A stretch of 64,000 nt of DNA from Gymnopilus junonius. Its lineage: Eukaryota > Basidiomycota > Agaricomycetes > Agaricales > Galerinaceae. Positions 24,774-37,655 of the stretch are shown here, piece by piece; the first letter of the stretch is position 1; every line of letters begins with the position of its first letter. Position numbers and translations under genes: made by a program. The DNA is taken from contig JADNYJ010000016.1 in the NCBI GenBank assembly GCA_015501075.1, positions 248,001 through 312,000 on the forward strand. The letters are read 5' to 3'. The notes under the pieces are model-generated. The model worked only from the letters and a program-made list of their open reading frames with translations. It was not told where the DNA came from and searched no databases.

Positions 24774-25103
24774 TATGTGTAATTTACGTTGATGACTCTT
24801 GTACTAGTAGTATACCACCCTTTCTGGATACAATAAATGACATCGGGAGGATGTACAAATTGGGGCCGAGCAACCCGTTTGGCCGAGAGGAATAGTCCCA
24901 CACAGAATTATGCAGGGAATCCCTTTCATCTTGTCGACAACTCTGAACCCTTGACCGACACTCGTCCGCATCCTCCCGCCAGCAACCACCACTGTCCCTA
25001 CCTCAACACCCAACCAGCTGTGCTCGCTGTCGTGCACGGGCCCTCCGGCGCATATCGCAACCCCCCTCCTCGCTAATCATCCATCCGGCACCACACAAAA
25101 GAC
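24774..25103. other. intergenic, upstream of the KIN1-like kinase
   Basis: This is a C-rich leader (CCTCCCGCCAGCAACCACC and similar) close to the kinase ATG. The palindrome TACTAGTA lies near 24802. No separate gene is supported. Confidence 0.4.
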
Positions 25104-28100
25104 ATGAGCACCAGCTATCCAACAGCACTCGCCCCGCAGCTCAACCAGGTCCCAGAGGATTCCGTCGCTGGTCAGATAACACCCTCGCACGGAGGCATGA
25201 TCGATGGACACGAGTTTGAGATGCCCATCACTCAAGCACCACTCCCACAAACTCCCCCACACACCAGCACAACGGCCCCTGCCGTCGTCCCGAGAGGCAC
25301 AACTCCCAACTCTCACCGCCCACGGCCCGTATCCATGCCCCCGCAGGCATTCGCTCCTACTCCAACCGTTGTGGTCAACAATCGGGATGCCACATCGAGT
25401 TCGGAGACACGAGAGCGGTCACAACCACCCACAGATGAAAACAGAGAGCGCCGGAGACACAGGGATGACCACGGCAGTACTACCGGCAGGTCCAACAGGT
25501 CAAATAGGATCCTCGGAGACTACACTTTAAGCAAGACCCTCGGCGCAGGCAGCATGGGCAAGGTCAAGCTGGCCACGCACAACGTCACTGGAGAGAAGGT
25601 TTGTGATATTCTTATCTGCTTCTAGCTACGTTTTTCGTCTTACTGCTCTCTCTCTAGCTTGCTGTCAAGATTCTGCCCCGTGTTTATCCCCAACCACCCC
25701 CTCCGATTAATGGTGCCAGTGCCAATGACTCGGCAGCACGGCAGGCTTCTAAAGATGCATCGAAAGAGATTCGGACTCTTCGCGAAGCTGCACTCTCTAT
25801 GCTTCTATACCATCCCTACATCTGTGGCATGCGAGAGATGATCATCCACCAACACCACTATTACATGATTTTTGAGTATGTCAACGGTGGGCAAATGCTC
25901 GACTATATTATCAGCCATGGACGACTACGCGAGCGTGTGGCCCGGAAATTCGCGCGCCAAATAGGAAGTGCCTTAGAGTATTGCCATCTTAATAATGTTG
26001 TGCACAGAGGTAAATTCCAGTCCCCCGATCTTCTCGACGGCTCTATTTCCTGACAGCTACTCCACTATATCTAGATCTCAAAATCGAGAACATTCTCATC
26101 TCACAGACAGGAAATATTAAAATCATCGACTTTGGTTTGTCGAACTTGTACGACCCGGCGCAACATCTTTCCACTTTTTGTGGGTCTCTGTATTTCGCCG
26201 CCCCTGAATTGCTCAACGCCCGAGTATATACTGGGCCAGAAGTTGATGTCTGGAGTTTCGGTGTCGTGCTCTATGTGCTGGTATGCGGCAAAGTCCCTTT
26301 TGATGATCAAAGTATGCCAGCGTTGCATGCCAAAATCAAGCGTGGTCTTGTCGAATATCCTGTCTGGCTGAGCTCCGGTAATATTTCAATTTCTGTCTTG
26401 CATGGTGTGGCTAACTGGATATCTATTGCTCAGAATGCAAACATCTGCTATCACGGATGTTGGTTACAAACCCTGCTAATCGTGCTTCTCTTCAAGAAGT
26501 CATGAGTCATCCATGGATGGTTCGGGGGTTCACAGGCCCCCCTGCTATTCACATGGTGCATCGTGAACCGCTGCGGCCTGATGAACTGGATCGACAAGTT
26601 ATCAGGGGCATGACCGGTTTCGAATTTGGCACAGAGGACGAGATAGAACCCAAGCTCGTACAGATCCTTGAATCGGATGCTTACGTGCGTGCTGTCCAGT
26701 ACTGGGAACGAAAGCGCAGCATGGGTAACCTTAATGGAAATGGAAATGGCAGTCGATTTGGTGAATCAGTTTCCAATTCAAGTCTTGCGATATCCTTCGA
26801 CAGTACAAGTGGCAAGAACGAATCGCTTGCACCCAAGAAATCACGCCGGTTCTCTGGATTCGATTATTATAGGCGGAAGCTGTTTTCTCCAGCGTCGTCA
26901 CCCCCAGGGAGTCCTCAGAGTCATTCACCACCCCATTCTCAGCAGCATCTTGCTCATCCATCGTTTTTAGATCCGAATCGTGAACCAATGGACCCCACAA
27001 GAGGCTTCCACCCCTTAATCTCAATGTATTACCTTGCAAGAGAGAAACTGGAACGCGACAGGGTATATGGCCCCGGTCAATTTGCAAGTTCGCAGCTATC
27101 CATTGCAGGTGAGATTATCAGTCCGGCTGCAGCCAGCGTGACGACTCCGGCGGAAGATACTTCAATGAGGCAACAGCAATATACTGCTACTGCCCAACCG
27201 CACTTCACAGCGCCCGTTAGTCCGAGGAAGGATCCTTTACCTACGGCCAAAGCTAAGGCCGACTATAGTATGCCACTGCCCCGACTTCCTGCTCCAGAAA
27301 CCTCACATTATTCAGGCATGTCGTATGACAATACGGTGTCGCCCTCGCCGACGTCACCGACGTTTGCGCAACCCCGTGCAAGAGATCCTGGGTTGCCTCC
27401 TCCTTCGCCGTCTGCTGCGCAAGCTAGACAGCATGTCGAGATTGATCAAAATGCGCTTGGGCCCAAGCGGAATCTGCCTAGGGCTCCGCCACCGAGTACG
27501 CACCGTAGGAGTCATAGCATGAGCCAACGACCGATGACGCTCTCTCGTGGTTGGGGAGGGATGTTTGGAGGCGGACATGCGGATGAGCATGGAGGTCTGC
27601 AAGATATTCCGGAGCCTCCAAAAACTGTTGGGCCTGATACAACGACGTTTGGAGACAAAACTGGGGAAGCACATGACAGACATGAACATTACTCGCCGTT
27701 GTCTTCTGGTGCTACCCTTGTGCGCAAGTTTGGCAGTTTGTTGGTTGGTGGAAGGGGCGATGATGGGAAGAAACATGGGACTGTTTCCGGCAAGCGTGGG
27801 ACTATACTTGGGGGTACTTCACCTAGGCCTTCAGCGGATTCAAGAACTGAGGAAAAGACACTGCAGCCGGAGGTCAGGGAAGAGGAGATTGGTACTGCTC
27901 CTCCTACGCCTGCTACCATTGTTACCCCTTCTACGCCTAGTCCAGCTAGACCCATATCTCCTAGTATCAGCCAGCCCACTGGAACCGTCCATCGGCGTGC
28001 TGCTACGATTCTTGACCCGCAAGGGCGGACAAATCGACACGAGAGACGGAGTAGCACCGGTGCTGCGCTCATGGGCAGTGGAGGTACAATTGGAAGGCAT

Positions 28101-29291
28101 CGGAGACCTTCGACTGGGTATGGCTCTTCCAGACCCATTGCTGAAAGGCTGTTCTCGAAGAATGAGCAGCAACCACAAGACCCTATGGCGGAGAAGAGGG
28201 AGGAGGAAATTGCTCCTGCCGATCGTCAGCAACATGGAGATGGGGCTGGTATAGAGGATGTTGGTGAGGAGACGTTCAAGGAGGAAGAGGAGAGGCATTC
28301 GCACGATAAGGACTTTAAGCCTGTCTTTTTGAAGGGCCTTTTCAGGCGCGAGGTTTTTCTGCTTGTGCATGTTAATTCGGTGGCTGACTTTCTTTTAGTG
28401 TGCAAACAACGTCGACAAAATCCCCTGCTGTCATCAAGGCTGATATCAGACGGGTGCTTGATAGGATGCAAGTCCAATATCGTGAAACCAAAACCGGGTT
28501 CGAATGCATCCACTTACCATCCATCGACCTCTCATCCGTCGAGCCGTCGACTTTGAGAGGGAACCAGCATCAGCAGCAGACATCGTCAACGTCAGGCGAG
28601 GTATCGCCTGTCACAACGATCAACAGCCGGCCCTCCATCGTCAAAAAAGCGTCCAAGCTTTCATTTGGAATGAAGCGTGATAAAGGCAAAGATCGTGAGC
28701 AATACGAGGTCAAGGAGCAGGAGAAAGATAAAGAAAAAGAGAGGGATACGCCCAGTCGGCCTTCTGGTGCGACGTTGATGACCACGCCTAGCAGTGGCTC
28801 TTCTTCGTTCTTCAATGTTTCGTCCAACCATACTGTCGTGGCGGCTCCTGATGCGCAGTCACCAACGACACCGACGCAGACGAATGGTCTTTCGCCTACA
28901 TCTGCGTTTGGGAATAACGACCAAGATGCGAACCCCCCTCGGTCACATTCCCCTGGCTTTTCGAACAAGGGCAAGGTCCTTCCTCCTATTCCGAGAGATT
29001 TTGGTGCTCCTCGGGCTCCTTCACCTAATCAGCGAAGTCCTAGTCCTCTTCCGACGGGAGAGATTGATAGGGAATTGTTCGAGTCTATGGGTAGTAATAG
29101 TCTGAGCGTTCGCTTTGAGATCAATGTTGTCAAGGTAGGTTTTGTGGGCTTTATGCTTGATGTATGTATGCTGACTCTCTTCTCAGGTTCCCTGGCTACC
29201 ACTTCATGGCATCCAATTTCGACGTGCCGGTGGAGATGGTTGGCAGTACCAGATGCTGGCCAGACGGGTTCTCACTGAGCTCAAATTATAA
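25104..29291 (+). CDS. KIN1: KIN1/KIN2 (PAR-1/MARK) protein kinase with KA1 tail, about 1300 aa
   Basis: The ATG at 25104 starts a 130-residue disordered Pro/Ser/Thr head. The kinase domain runs from [18 protein letters not shown] through VKILPRVYP, a Pro/Ala insert, [65 protein letters not shown] and HPWMVRGF. A very long low-complexity region follows. The gene ends with a KA1-type module, [28 protein letters not shown] and, at the very end, [13 protein letters not shown] before the TAA at 29289-29291. KIN1-type kinases act at the cell cortex in polarity and exocytosis. Five short introns are visible. The fourth (28346-28398) needs a GC donor to keep phase. Upstream is SPC1. Confidence 0.93.
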
Positions 29292-31556
29292 TACGATGTC
29301 AACCGTCTGTCAGTGTCGCCTTTTCCCTGTGTTCCTCTCCCGCTTGTCCTTCCCGCCTTTCGACCGTCTCTTATCCCTCTATTTGCATCCCGCCCTTGCC
29401 AAGTATTACATTCACACACGATTCCTACTACAATGTTCTAACGATTGAAATTGTTCTTGCTCTAATTGTGTTCTGGTTTATTACGTTTTATATTGTTTTA
29501 CTTTTTTTCTACTACCTACCTTCACGATTACTTACATTATGACACGTTTCATTCCACCATTGTTATATTCTATCAAAATTTTCCATTGCTGCTCTGTCCT
29601 GATCTTTTCCTTCCTTTTTACATAGTCTTTTTCCTTTTCATTCTCAGTTTACGAGTGGTTTTTTTTGTTTTGTTTTCTATTTATTGGTACAATCACGACG
29701 TCGGTCTTTGCAGGTCGCTCTTAATGAAGCATTGTTGGGGAACAAAATTTTAATTTAAACCATTTTATGGCACAAGGAAGATTTTGCTTTTTTTGGTCCG
29801 TTTGAAGGGATCTATCTTGGCCTGAAAGAGTTGTGGCTCAACGACTTCAATTTCGAAGGTTACATGTAAAATATGTCTTTGAATTGAATGAAAAATGTCA
29901 TTAAACATGAGCTGCAACTACGAAGCTAGAGCACAAAAAGAGTAACTCGCGATGTTCAATTCTCGTTTAGAAGTTGTGCGTGCCTTGGTGGCGCAATACC
30001 ACACATGACCATATTTGGAACATGGGTTGCCTATTTGGGCTGCTCTAAATGATTGGCTTCCAGTTCGACCTTCAGTGAGGTGTGATGCTGTGGGATGGCG
30101 TTTTAACTCGTTGTTTCTCTCAAGAATATTTCTGGCAAGAAATTTTATACCCCTGATTTTAGGCCCTGCATGTACACATGATATTTGTCGCTAATCTTGA
30201 ATGGAAAACACATTTTCAGGCGTGAGATTTGGGGCTAGGAGTCTATTCTAGGTACACATTTTACCTATTCAACGATATATAGAACATCTATCAGACACCC
30301 TAGTCCTCATCTGAATGCACTAAGGGGTGTACAAAAATATAACAACTTGAAGTTCTTTGAAGATTTAGACGACTTCAAGCTAACCTCGTCAGGAGAATAA
30401 ATACCATTCCTTCGATCATCCATTTTGGGCCCAGATTTTCATCATTTCGACCCAATATGTGAAAGCAAAGTAGCACACATTCTGCCAAAAGCTTCAATGC
30501 CACGGGATCTCTGAGCGAGTAAGATCTTCTCTTTAAAGTTTTGTTAAACGAATATTTTGATCAAGAAACTTACTAATCTACAATTGAGGTCCAAACTCCC
30601 TGATTGCCAATTAATTTGAACGTGTGGGAGGCGTTGTGGAGCAAAATTTCGGTATGGCAAATAGCCGTCGGGTAGCCTCCTGATTTCTCGCCGCATAGGG
30701 GATCAGCGGTATCTCACTCTCAGACGAAGGGATTTTTTAACATCCCGGACGGGTCATGCTGGGTCATGCTGGTTCATTGGTGTTGATAAACTCAGGTTGC
30801 CGGGCCGTTTCCCGTGTGTAGCTCGAGAAGGTGCTCAGGCAATTCAGTATCTCTCAGCATTCGCAGAGGAAATGCCAGCTCTCAGAAAGTGCTCGATACA
30901 TTTCGACCTGGATAGAAGGAGTTTATCTAATGAAATGCCAGTAAGGAGTCGGACAGATTTATCATACAATCAAGAGTCACCTTGATGCTGTGGAACACAT
31001 AAAATACGTGCGATTTGACGCATTAATCGATATCATTGAGGACTGAGGCTCGCCAGTGGGGACACTTGGACAGAGTATGTAACAGAGAATTGGGATGAAT
31101 GATCAAGCCTTAAATTGATCGACATTCTCATACGGACCGGCTTACCGGCTCTGTTGAATTGAGGGCAGCAGTAAACCTCAACCACCAACAGTGAACACTC
31201 CAATAGCCAACGTTGCAGACAACCCTAGACAACCCACGGTCCAAAGGATGGGGACACTTTTTACCTTTAGATGACCATCGTCAATTGCAAGGGAACTCTT
31301 GCAGGGGGATGCTTCCTAGCCAACCTTGCAGAGCTGAGGGTGAACCCTACTCCGCTCACAAAGTTTAAACACCCCAATTTGTATACCCCGGAAGCCCTGT
31401 CTATTCCTATCCTGCCCCAGCAACGTCATGCGCCTCTGTTGCGCGGGGAAGAAGAAGCTCCTGGAGCACCCTCTGGTTCCCTAGAATCTATAAATACTAG
31501 AGCTTCTCTGCACGTTTTTGGTGCTCTCCTCGAGTTTTCTCTCTCTCCTCGCCATC
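29292..31556. other. 2.3-kb intergenic region
   Basis: The first 450 bp are strongly T/C-rich and probably hold the kinase 3' UTR. The rest is AT-rich with no recognisable gene. An open stretch at 30797-30985 (EEMPALRKCSIHFDLDR) recalls an LRR strand of an F-box protein, but no neighbouring block supports it. Nothing indicates an RNA gene or a mobile element. Confidence 0.4.
31489..31496 (+). promoter_or_regulatory. TATA box of the sugar transporter
   Basis: TATAAATA sits 61 bp before the transporter ATG, followed by a pyrimidine-rich stretch (TTTTCTCTCTCTCCTC) just before the start codon. This is the usual layout of a strong fungal promoter. Confidence 0.55.
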
Positions 31557-33805
31557 ATGGGTTACAGCGACGGTATCTCATCCGTGTCGGGCAACGTGAA
31601 AGGACGGCCTTATCTGGGACTTACGGGCACCAAGCTCAATGCATGGGTGACCGTCGCCTGCACAACTGCTATGACCCTCTTCGGTCCGCGCTCTTTACAA
31701 TGCGTGTTAGCCAACTGACCTAATCGTCGCGTGCCGTAGGTTATGACCAGGGGGTTTTCGGAGGCATCATCGTCACTCCCAGTTTCCTGGAGACGATGGG
31801 CAATCCCGACCCAAATCTTCAGGGAACAATTGTTTCCTTGTATGATATTGGATGGTACGTTTGACATTCTCCTAAAGTAGTACATGCTCTGAATATAGAT
31901 CCTCTAGTTTTTTCGGTGCTATCTCAACTTTCGTGTTTGGAGAAAGATTAGGACGCAAGAAAAGCCTGATCATCGGTGTTATCATCATGTCTATTGGTGC
32001 CATTCTGCAAATTACTGCCTTTTCCGTAGCTCAAATGATTGTGGCCCGACTAGTAACTGGTACGATCCCTTTTTCCAAATGAACACCGAAAAGATGGTTT
32101 GACGAAATTAAACATATACTATAGGCTTTGGTAATGGGTACGTACACCTTTCGTTTCAAGACATTTCATTCTTACTAATTGGTCTCTTCCAGCATAAACA
32201 CAGCAACATCCCCTGTATGGCAGAGCGAAACGTCGAAGCCTACATTGAGGGGCAAGCTCGTTGTGCTAGGAATGATGTACGTCCCAAAGTCTTTCTCAGA
32301 TATCTACGCAAACTGAATTTGATTCTCCCTAATTAGTATGAATGTCGCTGGGTTCTCTCTCAGCAACTGGATGACCTACGGATTCAGCTTCCTATCAGGA
32401 AGCATCTCCTGGAGATTCCCAATCGCCTTCCAGCTCGTATTCTCTGTCATCATGCTCGCCACTATCCCCTGGCTGCCTGAGAGTCCTCGTTGGCTTTTAG
32501 CTCATGGACGGTACGAAGAGGGTGTGCAGGTTCTGGTCGCTCTCGAGGGTGCACATGCCACGGACAAAGATGAGGTTATTATTAACGAGCGGGATAAGAT
32601 CTTGGAGGCTGTTAGAATTGAGCGAGAGGCTTCTCCCAGTTGGAGAGATATTATCAAGGGGAACACTGGTGGTACTGGCATGGTCTCACGATTGGTCCTC
32701 GGTGCAGGTAATGAAGTTTTATTCCGGAATTTTATTTACTTAATTCTGATAATATTGTACCACAGGCACTCAATGGATGCAACAACTGGTTGGTATTAAT
32801 GTGACAAGCTACTAGTGAGTTTAATCTCCCCTCCTCCTCAAAGTTCCCAACTTAACACTAAGCCAATCCAGTCTTCCTCTGGTCCTCCAGAACTCCGTCG
32901 GCCTGTCCAACAACCTTGCCCGTCTCCTCGCAGCATGTAACTCCGTCTCCTATCTCGCCTTCTCCTTCTTCGGTATCGTTCTCATCGAGAGAGCGGGAAG
33001 GAGGAGACTCATGATGTGGGGCGCTGCAGGTCAATGCGTGTGCTACATTCTTATTTCGGGTTTGCTTTCCCAAGCGAGTAATCCTGTAAACGGAACCAAG
33101 TTTGGTGCTGGGGCCACTGCGTTCTTCTTTGTGTATTACGTCTTCTTTGGGATTTGCTGGCAGGTGCGTCTAGCATTTGTGCAGTTTTCAAGGGTTGGAT
33201 GGATTCTAATATTGTGAATATGCACAGGGCGTGCCGTGGTTATACCCCGCCGAGATCAACAGTTTGTCCATGCGTACAAAGGGAGCTGCATTGGGCACTG
33301 CGTCCAATTGGTATGTTTTGACCCTTTTCACTGAACTCGCTGTTTCCATTGCTGATATATACTGTTTTATCCAGGATGTCCAATTACATCGTAGTGCAAA
33401 TCACGCCTACCGGGATCGCCAGCCTTGGATGGCGCTTCTATTTGATCTGGATGGTCTTCAACGCCGTCTTCGTTCCTGTGAGTACATTTTACCTCTGCCT
33501 TTCATCCCATTCAGCCGACTCAACTTCTCATCAAACAGCTTATCTGGTTGGTTTACCCAGAAACTGCCAACCGCGAGCTAGAGGACATTGATATCCTTTA
33601 CCGCGAAAACAAGTCGATGATTGTGGTATTCAACAACAAGGACGCCATCCAAATCGAACGCCCACAGCGGTTCATCGATGCCGATAAGGAGAGAATTGAC
33701 AAGCTAGCTCACTCTGATACGCAAGTTGATAAGAGCACCATCAGTGTCACATCCGATTCCAAAGAGGCGAAGGCGGATAACGTGGAAAAATTGGAGCAAG
33801 TCTGA
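31557..33805 (+). CDS. MFS sugar transporter (hexose/pentose type)
   Basis: The ATG at 31557 (MGYSDGISSVSGN) is followed by TM1 with GYDQGVFGGIIVTPSF. Next come the loop GERLGRKKSLIIG, the GFGNGINTATSPVWQSE region, WRFPIAFQ, PESPRWLLAHGRYEEG, TQWMQQLVGINVTSYY, ERAGRRRLMMWG, PWLYPAEINSLSMRTKGAAL and PETANRELEDID. These are the sugar-porter signatures GRR/K, PESPRW and PETxxRxLE in order across twelve membrane segments, in roughly 545 residues. A 13-nt microexon (32125-32137) encodes the middle of TGFGNGI. The substrate cannot be told from sequence. It lies 8 kb from the aldolase/dehydrogenase pair, with MTO1 and F-box sequences in between. Confidence 0.92.
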
Positions 33806-34169
33806 ATGATAATAATGATAAATTGACGATGCAATGAAGCGAGTGAAGACTTCATATACGATAGGGATTGGGTATTGTAATATAAATGACTTCTATGAGA
33901 TATGTAATATCTAAACACAATTCAATCTACATTCTGTCTTTTCTGAGCACTTCATTGCAAGCTTTCGTCCATGAAGTCATGCATGCAATGCCATAAGAAC
34001 TTGCCGTCATGTAAGCACCCTATCGCCGTTAACACACTCCTTGTGCCATTGTTTAAAGGCGAACGACGCGCCTCGGAGCGACTTGGCAAAGCATGTACAC
34101 AGTACTTCGGCGTCGTCAGACAGCGGATACATCAAGGTCACCAATCATGCTAATCTTCGCTATTGACAG
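33806..34169. other. convergent 3' spacer
   Basis: This short AT-rich region lies between the 3' ends of the transporter and MTO1. It has no recognisable feature. Confidence 0.45.
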
Positions 34170-37052
34170 TTAAACTTCGGGAGTGACCAAACGTGCAGCC
34201 TGTCCTTGATTCCACGTCCGTTTTGCATGCTTCAACAGAGCAATGAGAGATGTCGGGGTCATGCCTTCCATCCTCTTGGCCGCACCCTAACCACAGATTA
34301 ATGGTGGCGTTTGCCAGATGATGGAAAATGGTGATACGCACAATAGATGTAGGCTTAACAATGAACAACTTCTCAACGACCTCTGAGCTGAGACCTTGCA
34401 CTATCGAGTAGTTCATTTGCGGGTCCAAAATGAGCGATTCGTCTTCAGAGAAGGCTTTCACGTCTGCTTCTTGTCGTGCAAGATGTGCGTCGTATTGACC
34501 TAGGAAAGGAGTTAAGGTTAAACGCGTATTAAAGGATACAGAAGACGGGAGATCCACCCTCAATACCGATCCGAGTTAGTATGCGATGATGGACACTTGC
34601 CAGAGAAGGCACCAATTCCTTCAGATCAGCGGGCGTTACGTTAGGATAGCGCAGTATTTCCCAGGCGCTGGTCAAGAGTGACGTTGATGAGCTACACTGA
34701 TCAAAGGTTCGGACATGTAACTCACCTTCTATTAACACCATCCATCTGGACACGGAAACCACGAGAATTCCAACCTTGAGGACTTAAGAACGTCGCCTTG
34801 AGAAGAGATTTTGTGTCCTCCATAGTCTCCTTGACCTTTTCAAACACATTCCACCTGGTATTGGTAACGGCGCCCGCCAACCGACCTGCACAATGATGTT
34901 CATTCAGAGGGTTACATGATGCATAATTATGGGAATTGTTATCTACCTTTCTCTGTAAGTCGCAGGTCGGCGTTGTCGCTCCTGATGCTCATCCGATATT
35001 CTGACCGCGAGGTAAACATTCGATCTGTATGCATATGGCCTCAGCGACGAGATCCACGGAAATGGACGAGAAAGTGGTACTTACAAGGTTCTTCAGCACC
35101 TTTCACAATCAAGTCGTCAATCATGACACCAGTGAAGCCGTCTGCACGAGTGAGTATGAGCGGTGGGCGGCCCTGGGCTGCGAGGCCTGCATTAATTCCT
35201 GCGACGGTGCCTTGAGCTGCTGCTTCCTCATATCCGGTTGTTCCTAATACAACAAATGAAAAGATAGTCAAGGACGGTCAGAGCAAAAGTACCATTGATT
35301 TGACCAGCGAGGAAGAGGCCCTGTCCTCGATATCAAAACGATGAGCGCAAGGTTTGGACGGAAGCAAACTTACTTTAACGCGATTGGTCTCCAGAGTAGC
35401 TGTTGATGCTGCTTTCAGGATACACCCAGAGTCAGAAGCAGAAGGGTGACTTACGACCAAGCTCCCTGGGATCAATATAGTCATACTCAACACCATATGC
35501 AGGCCTGACCATTTTTACGTTCTCAAGACCCGGTATCGTCCTCATCATTGGCTCCTGAATCTCTTCCGGAAGACTGCATGAAATTCCATTGGGATAGATG
35601 AGGTCTATTATTGGTGTAAATCTCTTCCCGCTTCGGAGAGGGGACGTAACAACATACCTGAGTCGTAACCCTCTGGCTCAAGCCAAACAGTATGCTTTGC
35701 TTTATCGCCGAAACGCAGAATTTTTGCCTCCAGTGACGGACAGTATCGTGGACCTGAACAAAATGAAATTTTAGAATGGATGGACGGAAGAGTACAGCAG
35801 GGCAACCTTTCCGAGTTTCCTGAATATGGACACTTAGATGTATAGTATCCTTGACTATTTGATGTGTTAGGGGAGTTGTGTTAGTCTGATAGCAGAACAC
35901 TTGTTTTTCCTATTCCCAAAAATTAGGCCTTCCTGGAAAAAAATCGGAATATTTCCCATCTTACCGCATTATCTACGAGGTCATTCATGTAACTGAATGG
36001 CGTAGGGACTTCATCCCCAACTTGTTTAGCCATATTACTGAAGTCGATAGTATTGCGATCTAGTCGTGCAGGAGTGCCCGTCTGTAACCGGCCAAGCTTA
36101 AACCCAGCGGCGTTCAGAGATGCCGATAACCCAATCGAAGGAGCATCACCCAACCTGCCAGCAGGGAACCTTTTCATACCTAGACAAGAATATCAGTGAG
36201 TAATCACCCCACAGGAAGGTAAGCCAGAAGATATTCACCCATATGAATTTCTCCGGACAAGAACGTTCCGGTACAAATGACAACTTGAGAACAATGAACG
36301 ATACCTTGGTTCTCTGGTTTGGATGTCAGAAACACGAATGTTGAACTTCAACGGAGCACGCTTGCCTAGTTGTACACCAATGACCTTGCCCCAAATATTA
36401 TTATGCGAGTTCGACAGATCGAATATAAGGTCGAATACACTCCCGGCTCGAACGTCGAGGCCAGGGTAATTAAACAGCAAGTCTTGCATATGCTTCTTGT
36501 ACAACTTGCGGTCGATTTGGGCTCTAGGTCCCTAACAGTTTCCCCGTAAGTGAAAATCCTGGATATTTTGATGCATAGAACTCACCCATACAGCTGCTCC
36601 TTTCGACCTATTCAAGATCTGGAATTGTATCCCAGCCTTATCTTCAGTCCAGAAGTCAATAAAACAAACTTTGGAGGAGGGCAAGTGTGAAGCAACATAC
36701 CTGCCACCCGACCCATCAACCCGTCCAAAGCGTCGACTTCCCGTACCAAAGTGCCCTTTCCAACACCCCCAATTGAGGGATTGCATGACAGCTCTCCAAC
36801 GGTTTCTAGCTTCTGCGTTAAGAGGACCGTCTTGGCTCCCGTACGCGCTGCGCCTGCTGCGGCTTCACATCCTGCGTGACCTCCACCGATGACACAGACT
36901 GTTATGAATTAAGATTTCGAATTTAGCATAGGCAAGAGAATATGTAAGCGGTCGGTACCATCATAGTGAGGTGCACTGGTCATAGTTGCTTGCTGGGAAT
37001 AAAATCGGGGCACAACACGCCTCACACAAGCTGTGCTGCTGAAGCGCAGCAT
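34170..37052 (-). CDS. MTO1: mitochondrial tRNA U34 carboxymethylaminomethylation enzyme MTO1 (GidA/MnmG family)
   Basis: The ATG at 37052 gives [12 protein letters not shown] and a basic, acid-free head typical of a mitochondrial presequence. It is followed by the FAD-binding motif [12 protein letters not shown]. Further MnmG blocks are [139 protein letters not shown] and the C-terminal [13 protein letters not shown]. With MSS1/MnmE it modifies the wobble uridine of mitochondrial tRNAs. Many short introns interrupt the frame. I saw no stop inside the joined exons. The strand is opposite to the transporter, with which it converges. Confidence 0.93.
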
Positions 37053-37460
37053 GATACTGCAGCCGTCCAGCGCGATGTCCTGAGCAATGAAAAGCCAAAG
37101 ACTGAGGCAAGCGATGGACTTTATTGGACTGGCTTGTGATTGGCTACCTAGAATTAGTCAGTTCATCAAATTATGTAACTGTCACGGCCCGACTTCCATC
37201 AGCCCAGTTGTCAACATTCTACTCCCTCCTCATCCCGATGTCTTTCCGTTGTACATCCAATGCTCTAGCAACTCACCCCTCTCTTCTCTGGCTGACAAGT
37301 GCACAGCATTTATTATCGGCACTCTACACTTGACTATGAGTGTAATTATAGCACAACTTAGACTCCTCGAGGAACCCATGCAACTTCGGAGTTCAGCGTT
37401 CGGCTTCGGTGACGTCCTTGTCATCGAGCTGGATCGCCTGAACATTTATCATAGAGTCTA
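37053..37460. other. MTO1 upstream region
   Basis: The plus-strand open stretches 37087-37461 and 37124-37333 show no clear motif. Part of this could be the decayed body of the F-box relic that becomes recognisable from 37461. Confidence 0.3.
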
Positions 37461-37655
37461 GTGGAAGTCTGTGGAATGTGGCTGAACCTTGTTCAGGAGC
37501 CTATACAAGCAATAGAGTCACTAATCGAGCGATCAAATTCTCCTTTAAAATCTGTCTATATAAGCGGTACATACGTCAATGACGAGGATGCTATCGATTT
37601 CCTCATGTATAATGATTGCGTGACACATATAACTACGGATCCTGAGCTAGCGTAG
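37461..37655 (+). pseudogene. C-terminal fragment of an F-box/LRR gene
   Basis: The segment PIQAIESLIERSNSPLKSVY followed by VNDEDAIDFLMYNDCVTHI lines up residue by residue with PIPAIEAFIERSASPLKVVH and INEQDIVTFLIYNQSVTDI in the intact F-box gene 1.8 kb downstream (38482-39576). Nothing resembling the N-terminal F-box or the middle LRR part precedes it in the right frame. This is therefore a truncated tandem paralogue. A very diverged first part may hide in 37087-37460. Confidence 0.6.

Noticed and set aside
25204..25530. 108-aa open frame in the kinase head
   Set aside because: A shifted reading of the Pro/Ser-rich start of the KIN1-like gene, with no independent start context.
29466..29753. 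95-aa Phe/Tyr-rich frame that looks like membrane segments
   Set aside because: It comes from T-rich DNA just after the kinase stop, most likely 3' UTR and spacer.
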